A stretch of 64,000 nucleotides of DNA, taken from CALKJU01 sp046349355. Lineage in GTDB: Bacteria > Pseudomonadota > Alphaproteobacteria > Geminicoccales > Geminicoccaceae. Location of the stretch: positions 186,001 through 250,000 of the forward strand of contig JAXMCM010000014.1 in NCBI GenBank assembly GCA_046349355.1, read 5' to 3'. A program made the position numbers and the translations under genes. Of this stretch, positions 36,942-46,973 are shown piece after piece. Each line of letters starts with the position of its first letter. The stretch's first letter is position 1. The notes under the pieces are model-generated. The model searched no databases, had not been told where the DNA came from, and saw nothing but the letters and a program-made list of their open reading frames with translations.

Positions 36942-37346
36942 ATGACCGAGAAGATCACCAAGACCGACGCCGAGTGGCGGGCCCAGCTGAGCCCGGAGGA
37001 GTACCGGGTCACCCGGCAGCACGGCACCGAGCGCCCGTTCGCGAACCGCTACCATGACAGCAAGACGCCTGGCACCTACGCCTGCGTCTGCTGCGGGCAG
37101 CCGCTGTTCGACAGCAACACCAAGTACGACAGCGGCACCGGCTGGCCGTCCTTCTGGGCACCGCTCAGCGAGGAGGCGGTGGCGACGAAGACCGACCGCA
37201 GCTGGCTGCTGCAGGTCCGCACCGAGGTGCTGTGCGCGCGCTGCGACGCGCATCTCGGCCACGTCTTCCCCGACGGGCCGGAACCCACCGGGCAGCGCTA
37301 CTGCATGAACTCGGCTGCCCTCAAGCTCGAGCCCAGGAAGCCGTGA
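36942..37346 (+). CDS. msrB: Peptide methionine (R)-S-oxide reductase
   Basis: A 134-residue MsrB. The two zinc CxxC pairs are CVCC and CARC; the active site is RYCMNSAAL near residue 120, and GTGWPSFW is present. It reduces methionine R-sulfoxide in proteins. Length is normal for the stand-alone cytoplasmic form. The stop overlaps the GTG of the next gene (GTGA). The 227-base gap upstream, shared with the divergent RTX gene, shows no convincing promoter. Confidence 0.92.
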   Translation: MTEKITKTDAEWRAQLSPEEYRVTRQHGTERPFANRYHDSKTPGTYACVCCGQPLFDSNTKYDSGTGWPSFWAPLSEEAVATKTDRSWLLQVRTEVLCARCDAHLGHVFPDGPEPTGQRYCMNSAALKLEPRKP

Positions 37347-38530
37347 GCACTGTCTGGAGCCGCCTCGGTATCGCCCCGATCATCAACGCCAAGGGCCCGG
37401 CGACGCGGCTCTCGGGCATGCCGATGCATCCCGACGTCGCGGCCGCCATGGCCGAGGCGGCGACATCCTGCGTCGACATCGTCCAGCTGCAGGCCGTCGC
37501 CTCGGCGACCATCGCCCGCCACACCGGCGCCGAGGCCGGCCTGGTCACCAGCGGCGCGGCGGCCGGCCTGCTGCTCGGCGCTGCCGCCTGCGTCGCCGGC
37601 AACGACCCGGCGGCCATGGCTCGCCTTCCCGACACGCACGGGCTCCGCTCCGAGGTCGTCATGGTGCGCAGCCAGCGCAACCAGTACGACCATGCCGTCC
37701 GTACCGTCGGCCTGCGGGTCGTCGAGGTCGGCCTGCCCGACCGCTTCTCGGGCGCCGGCTGTCGGGACGCCGAGCCGTGGGAGCTGGCGGCGGCGATCGG
37801 CCCGCAGACCGCCTGCGTGCTGTGGGTCGCCACCGGCCACGCACGACCGACCCTCCCCGAGGTCGTCGAGGTCGCCCATGCCGCCGGGGTGCCGGTGCTG
37901 GTCGACGCCGCGGCCGAGCTGCCGCCGCGCGCCAATCTGCGCCGTTTCATTGCCGAAGGTGCGGACCTGGTCGCCATCTCCGGCGGGAAGGCGATCGGCG
38001 GGCCGCAGGGAACCGGAATGCTCTGCGGTCGCCATGACCTGATCATGTCGGCGGCGCTGCAGATGCTCGACATGGACTATCCGGAAGGCCTGTTCGCGCC
38101 GCCGCCCGGCTTCATCGACCGCAGCCGGCTGCGCGGCCTGCCACCGCACGGCATCGGCCGCCCCTGCAAGGTGGGCAAGGAGCAGATCGTCGGCCTGCTG
38201 GCGGCGCTCGGCCGTTTCGTCGAGACCGACGAGGGCGCCGAGCATGCGCAGCGGCTCGCCGAGGTCAGCCTGATCGCCGACATCCTGGCCGGGGTCGACG
38301 GCGTGGTCGTGCAGCTGCGGGCGGCGCAACCGGTGCCGACGCTCGCGGTGACGCCGCGCTGGATCCCGGCGGCCACGCTGCTGCGCCGTCTCGCCGAAAG
38401 CTCGCCAGCCATCCACGTCGATCCCGAGGAGGTCGATCACGGGCGAATCCTGCTCAACCCGATCTGCCTCCGGCCGGGCGAGGCGGCGATCGTCGCAGCG
38501 CGTATCGAGGCCATCGTCGCCAACCCCTGA
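37343..38530 (+). CDS. SelA/DgaE-like PLP-dependent enzyme
   Basis: A 395-residue fold-type I PLP enzyme of the SelA-like branch. The likely PLP lysine is in AISGGKAIGGPQGTGML near residue 217, preceded by PVLVDAAAELPP, and the N-terminus has INAKGPATRLSG as in this branch. Relatives include D-glucosaminate-6-phosphate ammonia lyase and other lyases; no selB, selD or selenocysteine tRNA is seen, so selenocysteine synthesis is unlikely. GTG 37343 overlaps the msrB stop by four bases. Substrate unknown. Confidence 0.78.
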   Translation: MSTVWSRLGIAPIINAKGPATRLSGMPMHPDVAAAMAEAATSCVDIVQLQAVASATIARHTGAEAGLVTSGAAAGLLLGAAACVAGNDPAAMARLPDTHGLRSEVVMVRSQRNQYDHAVRTVGLRVVEVGLPDRFSGAGCRDAEPWELAAAIGPQTACVLWVATGHARPTLPEVVEVAHAAGVPVLVDAAAELPPRANLRRFIAEGADLVAISGGKAIGGPQGTGMLCGRHDLIMSAALQMLDMDYPEGLFAPPPGFIDRSRLRGLPPHGIGRPCKVGKEQIVGLLAALGRFVETDEGAEHAQRLAEVSLIADILAGVDGVVVQLRAAQPVPTLAVTPRWIPAATLLRRLAESSPAIHVDPEEVDHGRILLNPICLRPGEAAIVAARIEAIVANP

Positions 38531-38537
38531 CACGCCT

Positions 38538-38566
38538 GCGGCCGGTTGCCGGCCCGCCGTGCTTTT
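38538..38566 (+). terminator. Candidate terminator after the SelA-like gene
   Basis: GCGGCCGG / TTG / CCGGCCCGC forms an eight-base stem with one bulged C, followed after four bases by TTTT. It starts eight bases after the stop of the PLP-enzyme gene. Confidence 0.45.
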
Positions 38567-38648
38567 CCCTTGCCCCGTGCGGTGTTGCGCGGGCAACTTG
38601 CGATCGATTTCCAACTCTCGCCGATCGATCCGCTGACGGAACCCCGCG

Positions 38649-39716
38649 ATGCATGAGGTCGCCAAGGAGCGATTTCCCGACGCCGCCCCGATCTTCGTCG
38701 TCGGTGCGCCGCGATCGGGAACCACCCTGCTGACCCGCGTGCTCGACGGCCACCCCAACGTGGCGATCGCCGACGAGCTCATCTTCTATGACATCATCCT
38801 GACCGCCCGCAGCGTCGTCCCGGAACTCGACACGCCCGAGCGCATCGAGGCCTTCTTCGCGCTGCTGCCGAAGATGGACCATGTCCGCTACTGGAGCGGT
38901 CTGGACGAGGTTCTGGCCGAGACCCGCCGCCGCCTGCTGGCCCATCCGCACCCGACCTACGGGCGGTTCTTCCTGTTGCTGATGGAGCTTCATGCCGAGC
39001 GGCAGGGGGCGGCGCGGTTCGGCGACAAGACACCCTGGAACGTCCGCCATCTCGACCTGATCGTCACCAACTTCCCCGACGCCCGGATCATCCACCTCGT
39101 CCGCGACCCGCGCGCCAACGTCGCCTCGCGGCGCAAGCTGCCGCGCACCTCCACCGACGTGCTCACCAACGCGGTCAAGTGGAAGCTCGACATCCAGGCG
39201 GCCCGACGCTTCGCCGCCGGCCCGCTCGCCACGCCGGCCAACTACATGGAGGTCCGCTACGAGGATCTCGTCACCGACCTCGAGCCGCATGCGCGGCGGA
39301 TCTGCGCCTTCATCGGCGAGCCGTGGAGCGACGGCATGCTCGCCTTCCACGAGTCCAAGGACATCATGTTCCGCGACCAGCCGTGGAAGGAAGGCGTCCT
39401 GAAGCCGGCGCATACCGGCTCACTCGAGCAGTGGCGCAAGGAGCTGACCGCAGCCCAGGTCGGAATCATCGAGCGCGTCTGTGCCGGCGAGATGCAGGCC
39501 TACGCCTACGCACCGGCGACGCCCCGCGCGTCGCTGCTCGCCGTCGCCACGCAGCTACCCGCCGAGATCGCGGCCTGGCGTTCGTTCAAGCGGACCGACT
39601 CGGCACGGCAGCGCCAGGACGTGGACATCGAGTTCCGTCATGGGGCGGCACCGCTCTATGCCCTGATGCTGAAGACGGCCGGGGCGCGCCTGCGCCGGCT
39701 GCTCGGCGCCGGCTGA
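38649..39716 (+). CDS. Sulfotransferase (first of a tandem pair)
   Basis: A 355-residue sulfotransferase-fold protein. The PAPS loop is VGAPRSGTTLLTRVLDGHP near residue 20 and the 3'-phosphate site is VRDPRANVASRR near residue 155; RYEDLV follows. It is clearly a paralogue of the next gene (same FGDK(T/S)P and SLE(Q/R)WRKELT blocks), separated by 32 bases. No signal peptide. Acceptor unknown. Confidence 0.86.
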   Translation: MHEVAKERFPDAAPIFVVGAPRSGTTLLTRVLDGHPNVAIADELIFYDIILTARSVVPELDTPERIEAFFALLPKMDHVRYWSGLDEVLAETRRRLLAHPHPTYGRFFLLLMELHAERQGAARFGDKTPWNVRHLDLIVTNFPDARIIHLVRDPRANVASRRKLPRTSTDVLTNAVKWKLDIQAARRFAAGPLATPANYMEVRYEDLVTDLEPHARRICAFIGEPWSDGMLAFHESKDIMFRDQPWKEGVLKPAHTGSLEQWRKELTAAQVGIIERVCAGEMQAYAYAPATPRASLLAVATQLPAEIAAWRSFKRTDSARQRQDVDIEFRHGAAPLYALMLKTAGARLRRLLGAG

Positions 39717-39748
39717 GCGGCGCCTCAGGCCGAGGAAACGCACAGTCG

Positions 39749-40795
39749 ATGTCGACGCAGACCTTTTCCGACGTCTCGCCGGTGTTCGTGGTCGGTGCCC
39801 CGCGCTCGGGCACCACGATGGTGCAGCGGATGCTCGATGCCCATCCGCGGCTCGCCATCTTCGACGAGGTGACCTACTTCGAGGGCATCCTCAAGATGAC
39901 GGGCGTCGTGCCTGACCTCGCCGTACCGGGGGCCATCGACCGGTTCTTCGAGGCGCTGCCACGGCTCGAGCAATATCCCTACTGGAACAACATCGACGAC
40001 CTGCTGGTCGCCGTGCGCGCCGCCCTCGAGGCCTCGGACCAACCGAGTTACCCGCTGGTCTACCGTACGTTCATGGAGGCCTACGCCCGGCGCTGCGGCA
40101 AGGCCCGCTTCGGCGACAAGTCGCCGGCCAACGTCCGCCACCTCGATGCGACGCTGGCGATGTTCCCCAAGGCCCGCATCATCCACGTCGTTCGCGATCC
40201 GCGCGGCGCCGTCGCGTCGCGGCGCAATACCGAGTGGTCGTCGGACGAAGTGCTCAGCACCGCCGCCAAGTGGCGCCTCGATGTCGAGGCAGCCCGGCGC
40301 TTCGCCGCCTCGGCGCCGGCCGGCGTGATCACCGAGGTCCGCTACGAGGACATGGTCCGCTCCACCGAGAAGGAGCTGCGCCGCCTGTGCGACTTCGTGG
40401 GCGAGCCCTACGACCCGGCCATGCTCGAGTTCCACCGCAGCAGCGACGTCAGTTTCCAGGCCTCCCCCTGGAAGGACGGCGTGTTCCGCCCGGTGTCGGA
40501 AGCCTCCCTCGAGCGCTGGCGCAAGGAGCTGACGGAGCCGCAGGTCGGCATCATCCAGCTGGTCGTCGGCAAGGCCCTGCGCCAGCATGGCTACGAGACG
40601 GCGACGCTGTCGCTGGCCACGCGCCTGGGCCTGCCGCTCCAGCTGGTGCGCGAGGTCCGTGGCTGGCGCGCCTTCAAGAAGGAGGTGGCGCAGCGCCGGC
40701 GCGCCGCCGACAACCCGATCGGCTCGGATGCGAAGCCGCTCTCGCGGATGGCGCTGCGCTTCGTCAGCGAGCAGTTGGGCCTGCGCCAGCGCTAG
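39749..40795 (+). CDS. Sulfotransferase (second of a tandem pair)
   Basis: A 348-residue paralogue of the preceding gene: PAPS loop VGAPRSGTTMVQRMLDAHP near residue 14, VRDPRGAVASRR, and RYEDMV. ATG 39749 gives the same N-terminal spacing as the first copy. The two differ over most of their length, so the duplication is not recent and the acceptors may differ. Confidence 0.86.
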   Translation: MSTQTFSDVSPVFVVGAPRSGTTMVQRMLDAHPRLAIFDEVTYFEGILKMTGVVPDLAVPGAIDRFFEALPRLEQYPYWNNIDDLLVAVRAALEASDQPSYPLVYRTFMEAYARRCGKARFGDKSPANVRHLDATLAMFPKARIIHVVRDPRGAVASRRNTEWSSDEVLSTAAKWRLDVEAARRFAASAPAGVITEVRYEDMVRSTEKELRRLCDFVGEPYDPAMLEFHRSSDVSFQASPWKDGVFRPVSEASLERWRKELTEPQVGIIQLVVGKALRQHGYETATLSLATRLGLPLQLVREVRGWRAFKKEVAQRRRAADNPIGSDAKPLSRMALRFVSEQLGLRQR

Positions 40796-40873
40796 GCGCG
40801 GCGGCGGTTCTCTGGCCTCCAGGTCGCCGAGGCCCTATCTGAGGCGCGGTGGCCCTTGGGCGGGATCGACGCG

Positions 40874-41437
40874 ATGCAATGGATCAACGAGCCGGCGCGC
40901 TGGCAGGCGGCTGACGGCGGGCTCGAGCTGACGACCGACGACAAGACCGACTTCTGGCAGGGCACCTACTACGGCTGGCACAACGATACCGGCCATGTCT
41001 GGGGCAAGCCGGTCAGCGGCGACTTCACCGCCGAGGTCACCTTCTCGGCCGCCTACGAGGGCCACTACGACCAGGCCGGCCTGATGCTGCGCTTCGGCCC
41101 CCGCTCGTGGGTCAAGGCCGGCGTGGAGTACGCGCATGGCGACTGCCTCCTGAGCACGGTGATCACCCGCGAGCTGTCCGACTGGTCGGTCGGGCCGCAC
41201 ATCTCGGTCAGCGACCACATCACCATCCGCCTGACCCGCGTCGGCCTCGCCGTCTGCGTCCAGTGGAAGCCGGCCGGCAGCGACAGGGCCTTCGCGACGC
41301 TGCGCCTGGGCGCCCTGAGCGATGCGGCGGACGGCCTCGTCGGCCCGATGGCCTGCTCGCCCACCCGCGCCGGGCTGGTCGCCCGCTTCCGCGACTTCCG
41401 GGTGACCCCGCCGGTCGACTTCGCCGGCGGCGTGTGA
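40874..41437 (+). CDS. DUF1349 protein (concanavalin-like fold)
   Basis: A 187-residue DUF1349 protein. The pattern of beta strands with TDFWQGTYYGWHNDTGH, YDQAGLMLRFGPRSWVKAGVEY and RLTRVGLAVCVQWKP is typical; the family has a jelly-roll/concanavalin-like fold and unknown function, perhaps sugar binding. ATG 40874 is preferred over an upstream TTG at 40856. The stop overlaps the next gene by four bases (GTGA). Confidence 0.83.
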   Translation: MQWINEPARWQAADGGLELTTDDKTDFWQGTYYGWHNDTGHVWGKPVSGDFTAEVTFSAAYEGHYDQAGLMLRFGPRSWVKAGVEYAHGDCLLSTVITRELSDWSVGPHISVSDHITIRLTRVGLAVCVQWKPAGSDRAFATLRLGALSDAADGLVGPMACSPTRAGLVARFRDFRVTPPVDFAGGV

Positions 41438-42429
41438 GCCCAGCCGTGGCCCTCGACCGCCGCCTCTGCGTGGCGCCGATGATGGACTGGACCGACCGCC
41501 ATTGCCGGTCCTTCCACCGGCTGCTCGCGCCGCAGGCCCTGCTCTACACGGAGATGGTCACCACCGGTGCCCTGCTGCACGGCAACCGGCGGCGTCTGCT
41601 CGACTTCGACCCGGCCGAGCAGCCGGTCGCGTTGCAGCTGGGCGGCAGCGAGCCCGACGAGCTCGCCGCCTGCGCCCGGCTCGGCGAAGCCTGGGGCTAT
41701 GTCGAGATCAACCTGAACTGCGGCTGTCCCTCCGAGCGCGTCCAGCGCGGCGCCTTCGGGGCCTGCCTGATGCGCGAGCCCGGCCTGGTCGCCGAGTGCG
41801 TCGCCGCCATGCGCGCGGCGACCTCGCTGCCGGTCACGGTCAAGTGCCGGATCGGCGTCGACGACAGCGACGAGTGGGCGTTCTTCGCGGCATTCGTCGA
41901 CACGGTCGCCGCCGCCGGCATCGACGCCCTGATCGTCCACGCCCGCAAGGCCTGGCTGAAGGGGCTGAGCCCCAAGGAGAACCGCGAGATCCCGCCGCTC
42001 CGTCACGACATCGTGCACCGCCTCAAGGCCGAGCGGCCCGGCCTGTGCGTCATTCTCAACGGCGGCCTGACGACGCCCGCGCAGGTGAGCGAGGCCCTGG
42101 CCTGGGCCGACGGGGTGATGGTCGGCCGCGCCGCCTACCAGGAGCCGTGGACGTTGCACGCCATGGCCCGCGCCCTCGATCCGGCCCTGCCTCCGCTGGA
42201 GCGGGAGGCCATCGTCGACGCGATGCGCGACTACCTTGTCCGCGCCATGGCTGCCGGCGTTCCCGCCAAGGCCGTGCTGCGCCACATGCTGGGCCTGTGC
42301 AACGGTCTCCCCGGTGCCCGGGCCTGGCGGCGGACGCTGAGCGAGGGCATGCAGCGGCCCGACGCCGGCCCCGGCCTGCTCGATGCCGCGATGCGCCTGG
42401 TTCGCCACCCCGACCGCGTCGCGGCGTAA
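41434..42429 (+). CDS. dusA: tRNA-dihydrouridine synthase A
   Basis: A 332-residue FMN enzyme that reduces uridines in the tRNA D-loop. Signatures are the start RLCVAPMMDWTDRHCR, the catalytic cysteine in NLNCGCPSERVQ, IVHARKAWLKGLSPKENR (DusA-specific), and the FMN-phosphate part ILNGGLTT...DGVMVGRAAYQEPW. Start is GTG 41434, overlapping DUF1349 by four bases; GTG 41446 is an alternative. Confidence 0.92.
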   Translation: MSPAVALDRRLCVAPMMDWTDRHCRSFHRLLAPQALLYTEMVTTGALLHGNRRRLLDFDPAEQPVALQLGGSEPDELAACARLGEAWGYVEINLNCGCPSERVQRGAFGACLMREPGLVAECVAAMRAATSLPVTVKCRIGVDDSDEWAFFAAFVDTVAAAGIDALIVHARKAWLKGLSPKENREIPPLRHDIVHRLKAERPGLCVILNGGLTTPAQVSEALAWADGVMVGRAAYQEPWTLHAMARALDPALPPLEREAIVDAMRDYLVRAMAAGVPAKAVLRHMLGLCNGLPGARAWRRTLSEGMQRPDAGPGLLDAAMRLVRHPDRVAA

Positions 42430-42485
42430 CGGCGACTTAACCGCGCCGCGATAGGGTGTCCTGGCCGCATCCCCGAGGAGCGCCC

Positions 42486-42674
42486 ATGCCATCCCTCAGG
42501 CGTCTCGCCCCGCTCCTGCGTGACCGGTCGGGCTCGACGGCGATCGAGTATGCCCTGCTCGCCGCCGTGGTCTCGATCACCGCCATCGCCGGCATGCAGG
42601 CCTTCGCCGCCAGCATGGACCAGATGTGGAACGTGTTCATCGCCGCCATCGCCGCGGCGCTGGCGGGTGCCTGA
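42486..42674 (+). CDS. Flp/Fap-type pilin
   Basis: A 62-residue class IVb prepilin. The short basic leader ends at Gly before STAIEYALLAAVVSITAIAG, the hallmark prepilin peptidase site with the conserved Glu-Tyr pair. GAGGAG lies six bases before the ATG. No tad/cpa assembly genes are adjacent, so this is an isolated pilin gene that depends on a machine elsewhere, or is a remnant. Confidence 0.88.
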   Translation: MPSLRRLAPLLRDRSGSTAIEYALLAAVVSITAIAGMQAFAASMDQMWNVFIAAIAAALAGA

Positions 42675-42686
42675 GCCCCGGCCGGT

Positions 42687-44170
42687 TCAGCGGAACGCCG
42701 GCTCGTCGAAGCTGCGGAGCTTGCGCGAGTGCAGGCGGTCGGGGCCCTGCTCGCGCAGGATCCGCACCGTCTCCAGCCCGATGGCGAGGTGCTGGTTGAT
42801 GCGCTCGCGGTAGAACTGGTTGGCCATGCCGCGCAGCTTCAGCTCGCCGTGCAGCGGCTTGTCCGAGACGCACAGCAGCGTCCCGTAGGGCACCCGGAAG
42901 CGGAAGCCGTTGGCGGCGATGGTGGCGCTCTCCATGTCGACGGCGATGGCGCGGCTCTGGTTCAGCCGGGCGAACAGCTCGTCGTAGCGCAGCTCCCAGT
43001 TGCGGTTGGCCGTCGTCGCCACCGTGCCCGTGCGCATCCGCGTCTTCACCGCCGCCCCGGCGAGGCCGGTCACGTTCACCACGGCCTCCTGCAGCGCCAC
43101 CTGCACCTCGGCGATCGGCGGGATCGGCACGAACGGCGGGACCTCCTGGTCGAGGACGTGGTCCTCGCGGACATAGCCGTGGGCGAGCACGTAGTCGCCG
43201 AGCTGCTGGCTGCGCCGCAGGCCGGCGCAGTGGCCGAGCATCAGCCAGCAATGCGGCCGCAGCACCGCCAGATGGTCCGTGATGGTCCGCGCATTGCTCG
43301 GACCGACCCCGATGTTGACCATCGTCACGCCGCGGCGGTCCGGCCGGGTCAGGTGGTAGGCCGGCATCTGCGGCAGGTGCTCCGGCGCCCGGCCCGAGGC
43401 CTGCCGGTCGTTCATCCGCGGGTTCGGCGTCAGCAGGTTCCCCGGCTGGACGAAGCCGTCATATTCCTCGCCTCCGAGACTTCCTTCAGCCCGTACTCGA
43501 TGAAGTGGTCGACGTAGCGCTGGTAGTTGGTGAGCAGGATGAAGCGCTGGAAGTGCTCGGGCTGGGTGCCGGTGTAGTGGTGCAGGCGGGCGAGGCTGTA
43601 GTCGACGCGCTCGGCGGTGAACAGCGCCAGCGGCGCGCAGTCCTTGCCGATCACCCGCCAGGTGCCGTTGGCGATGTCGTCGTCGGTGCCGCTGAGGTCC
43701 GGCATCGGGAACAGGTACTGCAGCTCGTTCATCCGCGACGGGCTGAGCTCGCCGCTCATTTCCTCGACGACGAACGGCAGCGGGATCGGCCGGCGGCTGA
43801 CGCCGGTCACCACCGGCACGCGGTGGTTGCCCAGCAGGATCGTCAGCTGGGTGCGGTAGTAGTCGCCGAACAGCGAGGGCCGCGTCACCGTCGTCCCGTA
43901 GACCCCGGGATCGTGCAGCACGCCATAGGCCAGCCGCCCGTCGAGGTTGAGGTCACCGGGATCGACCCGAACCCCGACGAACGGGTAGTAGGCATCGATC
44001 GGTCCCTCCGGGCGGATGCCCTTCGCATAGCGCTGGAAGGCGGCACGCAGGCGGCCGGCGGCGGCGTCGAACAGCCGGGTCAGCCGGTCGACCGCCGCCT
44101 CGACGTCGGTGTGCTGCTCGAGCTCGAGGATGCCGAGCTCGGCGAAGGGAGCGAGAACAGGATCGTGCAT
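42687..44170 (-). CDS. amn: AMP nucleosidase (one frameshift)
   Basis: Restoring one base near 43470 (GAGGCCGAGG read as GAGGCGAGG on the coding strand) gives 494 residues, normal for Amn. The N-terminal domain has YPFVGVRVDPGDL and the C-terminal nucleoside-phosphorylase-like domain has VNIGVGPSNARTITDHLAVLRP and AVDMESATIAANGF. It hydrolyses AMP to adenine and ribose-5-phosphate, regulating the adenylate pool. The minus-strand gene stands alone, convergent with the Flp pilin. Confidence 0.9.
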
Positions 44171-44324
44171 CGAGGGTCCGGTATCTGAAGCTGGACCGTT
44201 GTATCACGCGGCCGCGGTGCCGGTCAGCCACGGGCCCGGCGCTGGACGCTGGCACCATCCCTGCCTATGTGGACCCCGCATCGCCCGGCGCCCGGCCGGC
44301 ACGATGGTCGGACCGATCCTGCGA

Positions 44325-46132
44325 ATGGCCCCTCCTCTCCTCGCCCTGCGTGACGCCGCCGCGCACATCGGCAGCCAGCAGCTGTTCGCCGGCCTCGACG
44401 TCGCCGTCGAGCGCGGCCAGCGCGTCGCCCTGGTCGGCCGCAACGGCAGCGGCAAGTCGACCCTCCTGAAGGTCCTGGCCGGCCTGCACGACCTCGATGC
44501 CGGCGAGCGCTTCCTGCAGCCGCGCACGACCGTCGCCTACATGGCCCAGGAGCCGGCGATCGACCCGGCCACGACCCTGCTCGACGAGGTCGTGCGGGCC
44601 TGCCGGCGCACGCCGATGCCGACGCCAACCGCCGCCGTGCGCTGGCGGTGCTCGAGGGCCTCGGCATGGACCCGGAGCGGACCGCCGCGGCCCTGTCCGG
44701 CGGCGAGACGCGGCGCGTCACCCTGGCCCGCGTGCTGGTCGGCGAGCCCGACGTCCTGCTCCTCGACGAGCCGACCAACCATCTCGACCTCGCCGGCATC
44801 GACTGGCTCGAGCAGGAGCTGCTCCGCTTCGGCGGCGCCCTTGTCCTCGTCAGCCACGACCGCGCCTTCCTCACCCGGCTCAGCCAGCGCACCTGGTGGC
44901 TCGACCGCGGCCGGCTGCACGTGCTCGACGACGGCTTCGGCGGGTTCGGCGCCTGGTCGGAAGGCATTCTCGAGGCCGAGGAGGCCGAGCTCGCCCGTCT
45001 CGACAAGCGCATCGAGGCGGAGATGCACTGGGTGCATCGCGGCGTGACCGCACGCCGCCGGCGCAACATGGGCCGGCTGCGCAAGGTGGCCGAGCTCCGC
45101 GCCGAGCGGCGCTCCCGCATCGCCCAGGTCGGCGGCGCCCGCCTCGAGGCCGAGAAGGGCCCGACCTCCGGCCGCCTCGTCATCGAGGCCACCGGCATCG
45201 GCAAGGCGTTTGCGGATCGCCCGATCGTCACCGATTTCTCGACCCGGATCATGCGCGGCGACCGTGTCGGCCTGGTCGGCCCGAACGGCTGCGGCAAGAC
45301 CACCCTGCTGGGGCTGCTGACCGGCGAGCTCGAGCCCGACACCGGGTCGGTGCGCCTCGGCACCAACCTCGCCATCGCCCGCTTCGACCAGAACCGCGCC
45401 CAGCTCGATCCCGACAAGACTCCCTGGGAGACGCTCTGCCCCGACGGCGGCGACCATGTGCAGGTCCGCGGCCGCTGGCAGCACGTGGTCGGCTACCTGC
45501 GCGACTTCCTGTTCCGCGAGGACCAGGCGCGCCAGCCGGTCAAGGCGCTGTCGGGCGGCGAGCGCAACCGGCTGCTGCTGGCCAAGCTGCTGACCCGGCC
45601 GGCGAACCTGCTGGTCCTCGACGAACCGACCAACGACCTCGACATGGAGACGCTGGAGCTCCTCGAGGAAATGCTGGCGGAGTGGGACGGGACCCTGCTC
45701 CTCGTCAGCCACGACCGCACCTTCCTCGACAACCTCGTCACCAGCACCATCGCCTGGGACGGGCCGGGGCGGTTCCGCGAATATGTCGGCGGCTACAGCG
45801 ACTGGCTGCGGCAGCGGCCGGCGCAGCCGGAGAAGGCGGCCAGGCCGGCCACCCGGGATGCCCGGCCGGCAGCACCCGCGAGGGCCCCCGCGCTCAGCAG
45901 CTCGCGCCTGCAGCGCGAGCTCGAACGCGTCCAGGGCAAGCTCGACGAGGCTGGCAGGTCCATCGCCGCCCTCGAGGCACGCCTCGCCGATCCCACCTTC
46001 TACGGTCGCGATCCTGCCGGGTTCGCCGCCACCAGCGCGGATCTGGAGCAGCGCCGCGCCGGTCTCGCCGAACTCGAGGAGCGCTGGCTCGAGCTCGAGC
46101 TGCAGCGCGAGGCTGCCGGCACGGGCGCATGA
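44325..46132 (+). CDS. uup: ABC-F family ATPase, Uup type (one frameshift)
   Basis: Restoring one G near 44596 (CGGGGCCTG read as CGGGCCTG) gives about 602 residues with two ATPase domains and no membrane segments. Domain 1: GRNGSGKST, LSGGETRRV, LLLDEPTNHLD. Domain 2: GPNGCGKTT, LSGGERNRL, LVLDEPTNDLD. The last ~75 residues are a Lys/Glu/Arg-rich coiled coil, the Uup DNA-binding tail. Uup proteins act at ribosomes and in DNA precise excision. ATG 44325 is chosen for its family-like start; 44304 is possible. Confidence 0.88.
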
Positions 46133-46950
46133 GCGAGCCGCGCCCGCTTCCGGCGACCCTCGACCTCGATGCCTACGCGCCGGCGCAGATCGCCGAGCGG
46201 GTCGAGCGGGCCGGCGTCGCCAAGGCGCGGCTTCCCGTCGTGCAGACGCTGGCCCTGGCTGTCCTCGCCGGCGCCTTCATCGCCTTCGGCGGCATGTTGT
46301 ACCTCGTCGCCATGACCGAGCCCGCGCTCGGCCTCGGCCCGTCCCGCCTGCTCGGCGGCGTCGCCTTCTCGCTCGGCCTGATCCTTGTCTCGATTGCCGG
46401 CGCCGAGCTGTTCACCGGCAACGCGCTGATGGTGATGGCCCTGGTCGACGGGCGGATCGCCGCAGCCGAGCTGGTCCGCAACTGGACGATCGTCCTGTTC
46501 GGCAACGCGATCGGCGGCGTCGGCGCCGCCCTGCTCTACCACTGGGCCGAGGGTACGGGCCTCGGCGGCGGCAAGGTCGCGGCGACGCTCGCCGCCGTCG
46601 CGCGCGCCAAGGTGACGATGACCTGGGACGTGGCCTTCGTCCGCGGCGTTCTCTGCAACGCGCTGGTCTGCCTCGCCGTGTGGCTGTCGCTCGCCGCCCG
46701 CGACATCGCCGGGCGCATCCTCGCCATCGTCTTCCCGATCACGGCCTTCGTCGCCCTGGGCTTCGAGCACTCGATCGCCAACCTGTTCACGCTGCCGCTC
46801 GCCCTCCTCGAAGGCGTCGACGGCGTCGATCCGTCGGGCGTGCTCCATAACCTCGTCTGGGTCACCGCCGGCAACGTCGTCGGCGGCGCCGGGCTTGTCG
46901 GCCTCGTCTACTGGGTCTGCTATCGCATGCAGCGCGAGCCGGCCGGCTGA
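46129..46950 (+). CDS. Formate/nitrite transporter family channel
   Basis: A 273-residue FNT (FocA/NirC) protein with six hydrophobic segments, GAELFTGN in the middle, NWTIVLFGNAIGG, and GFEHSIANLF, the usual FNT pattern. It is a pentameric inner-membrane channel for small monovalent anions such as formate, nitrite or hydrosulfide. ATG overlaps the uup stop (ATGA). The substrate is not readable. Confidence 0.88.
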   Translation: MSEPRPLPATLDLDAYAPAQIAERVERAGVAKARLPVVQTLALAVLAGAFIAFGGMLYLVAMTEPALGLGPSRLLGGVAFSLGLILVSIAGAELFTGNALMVMALVDGRIAAAELVRNWTIVLFGNAIGGVGAALLYHWAEGTGLGGGKVAATLAAVARAKVTMTWDVAFVRGVLCNALVCLAVWLSLAARDIAGRILAIVFPITAFVALGFEHSIANLFTLPLALLEGVDGVDPSGVLHNLVWVTAGNVVGGAGLVGLVYWVCYRMQREPAG

Positions 46951-46973
46951 GGGCTCGTCGGAGATACTCCCCC

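Noticed and set aside
37343..38530. Selenocysteine synthase selA
   Set aside because: No selB, selD or selenocysteine tRNA is in the window, and the sequence fits the wider SelA-like lyase branch.
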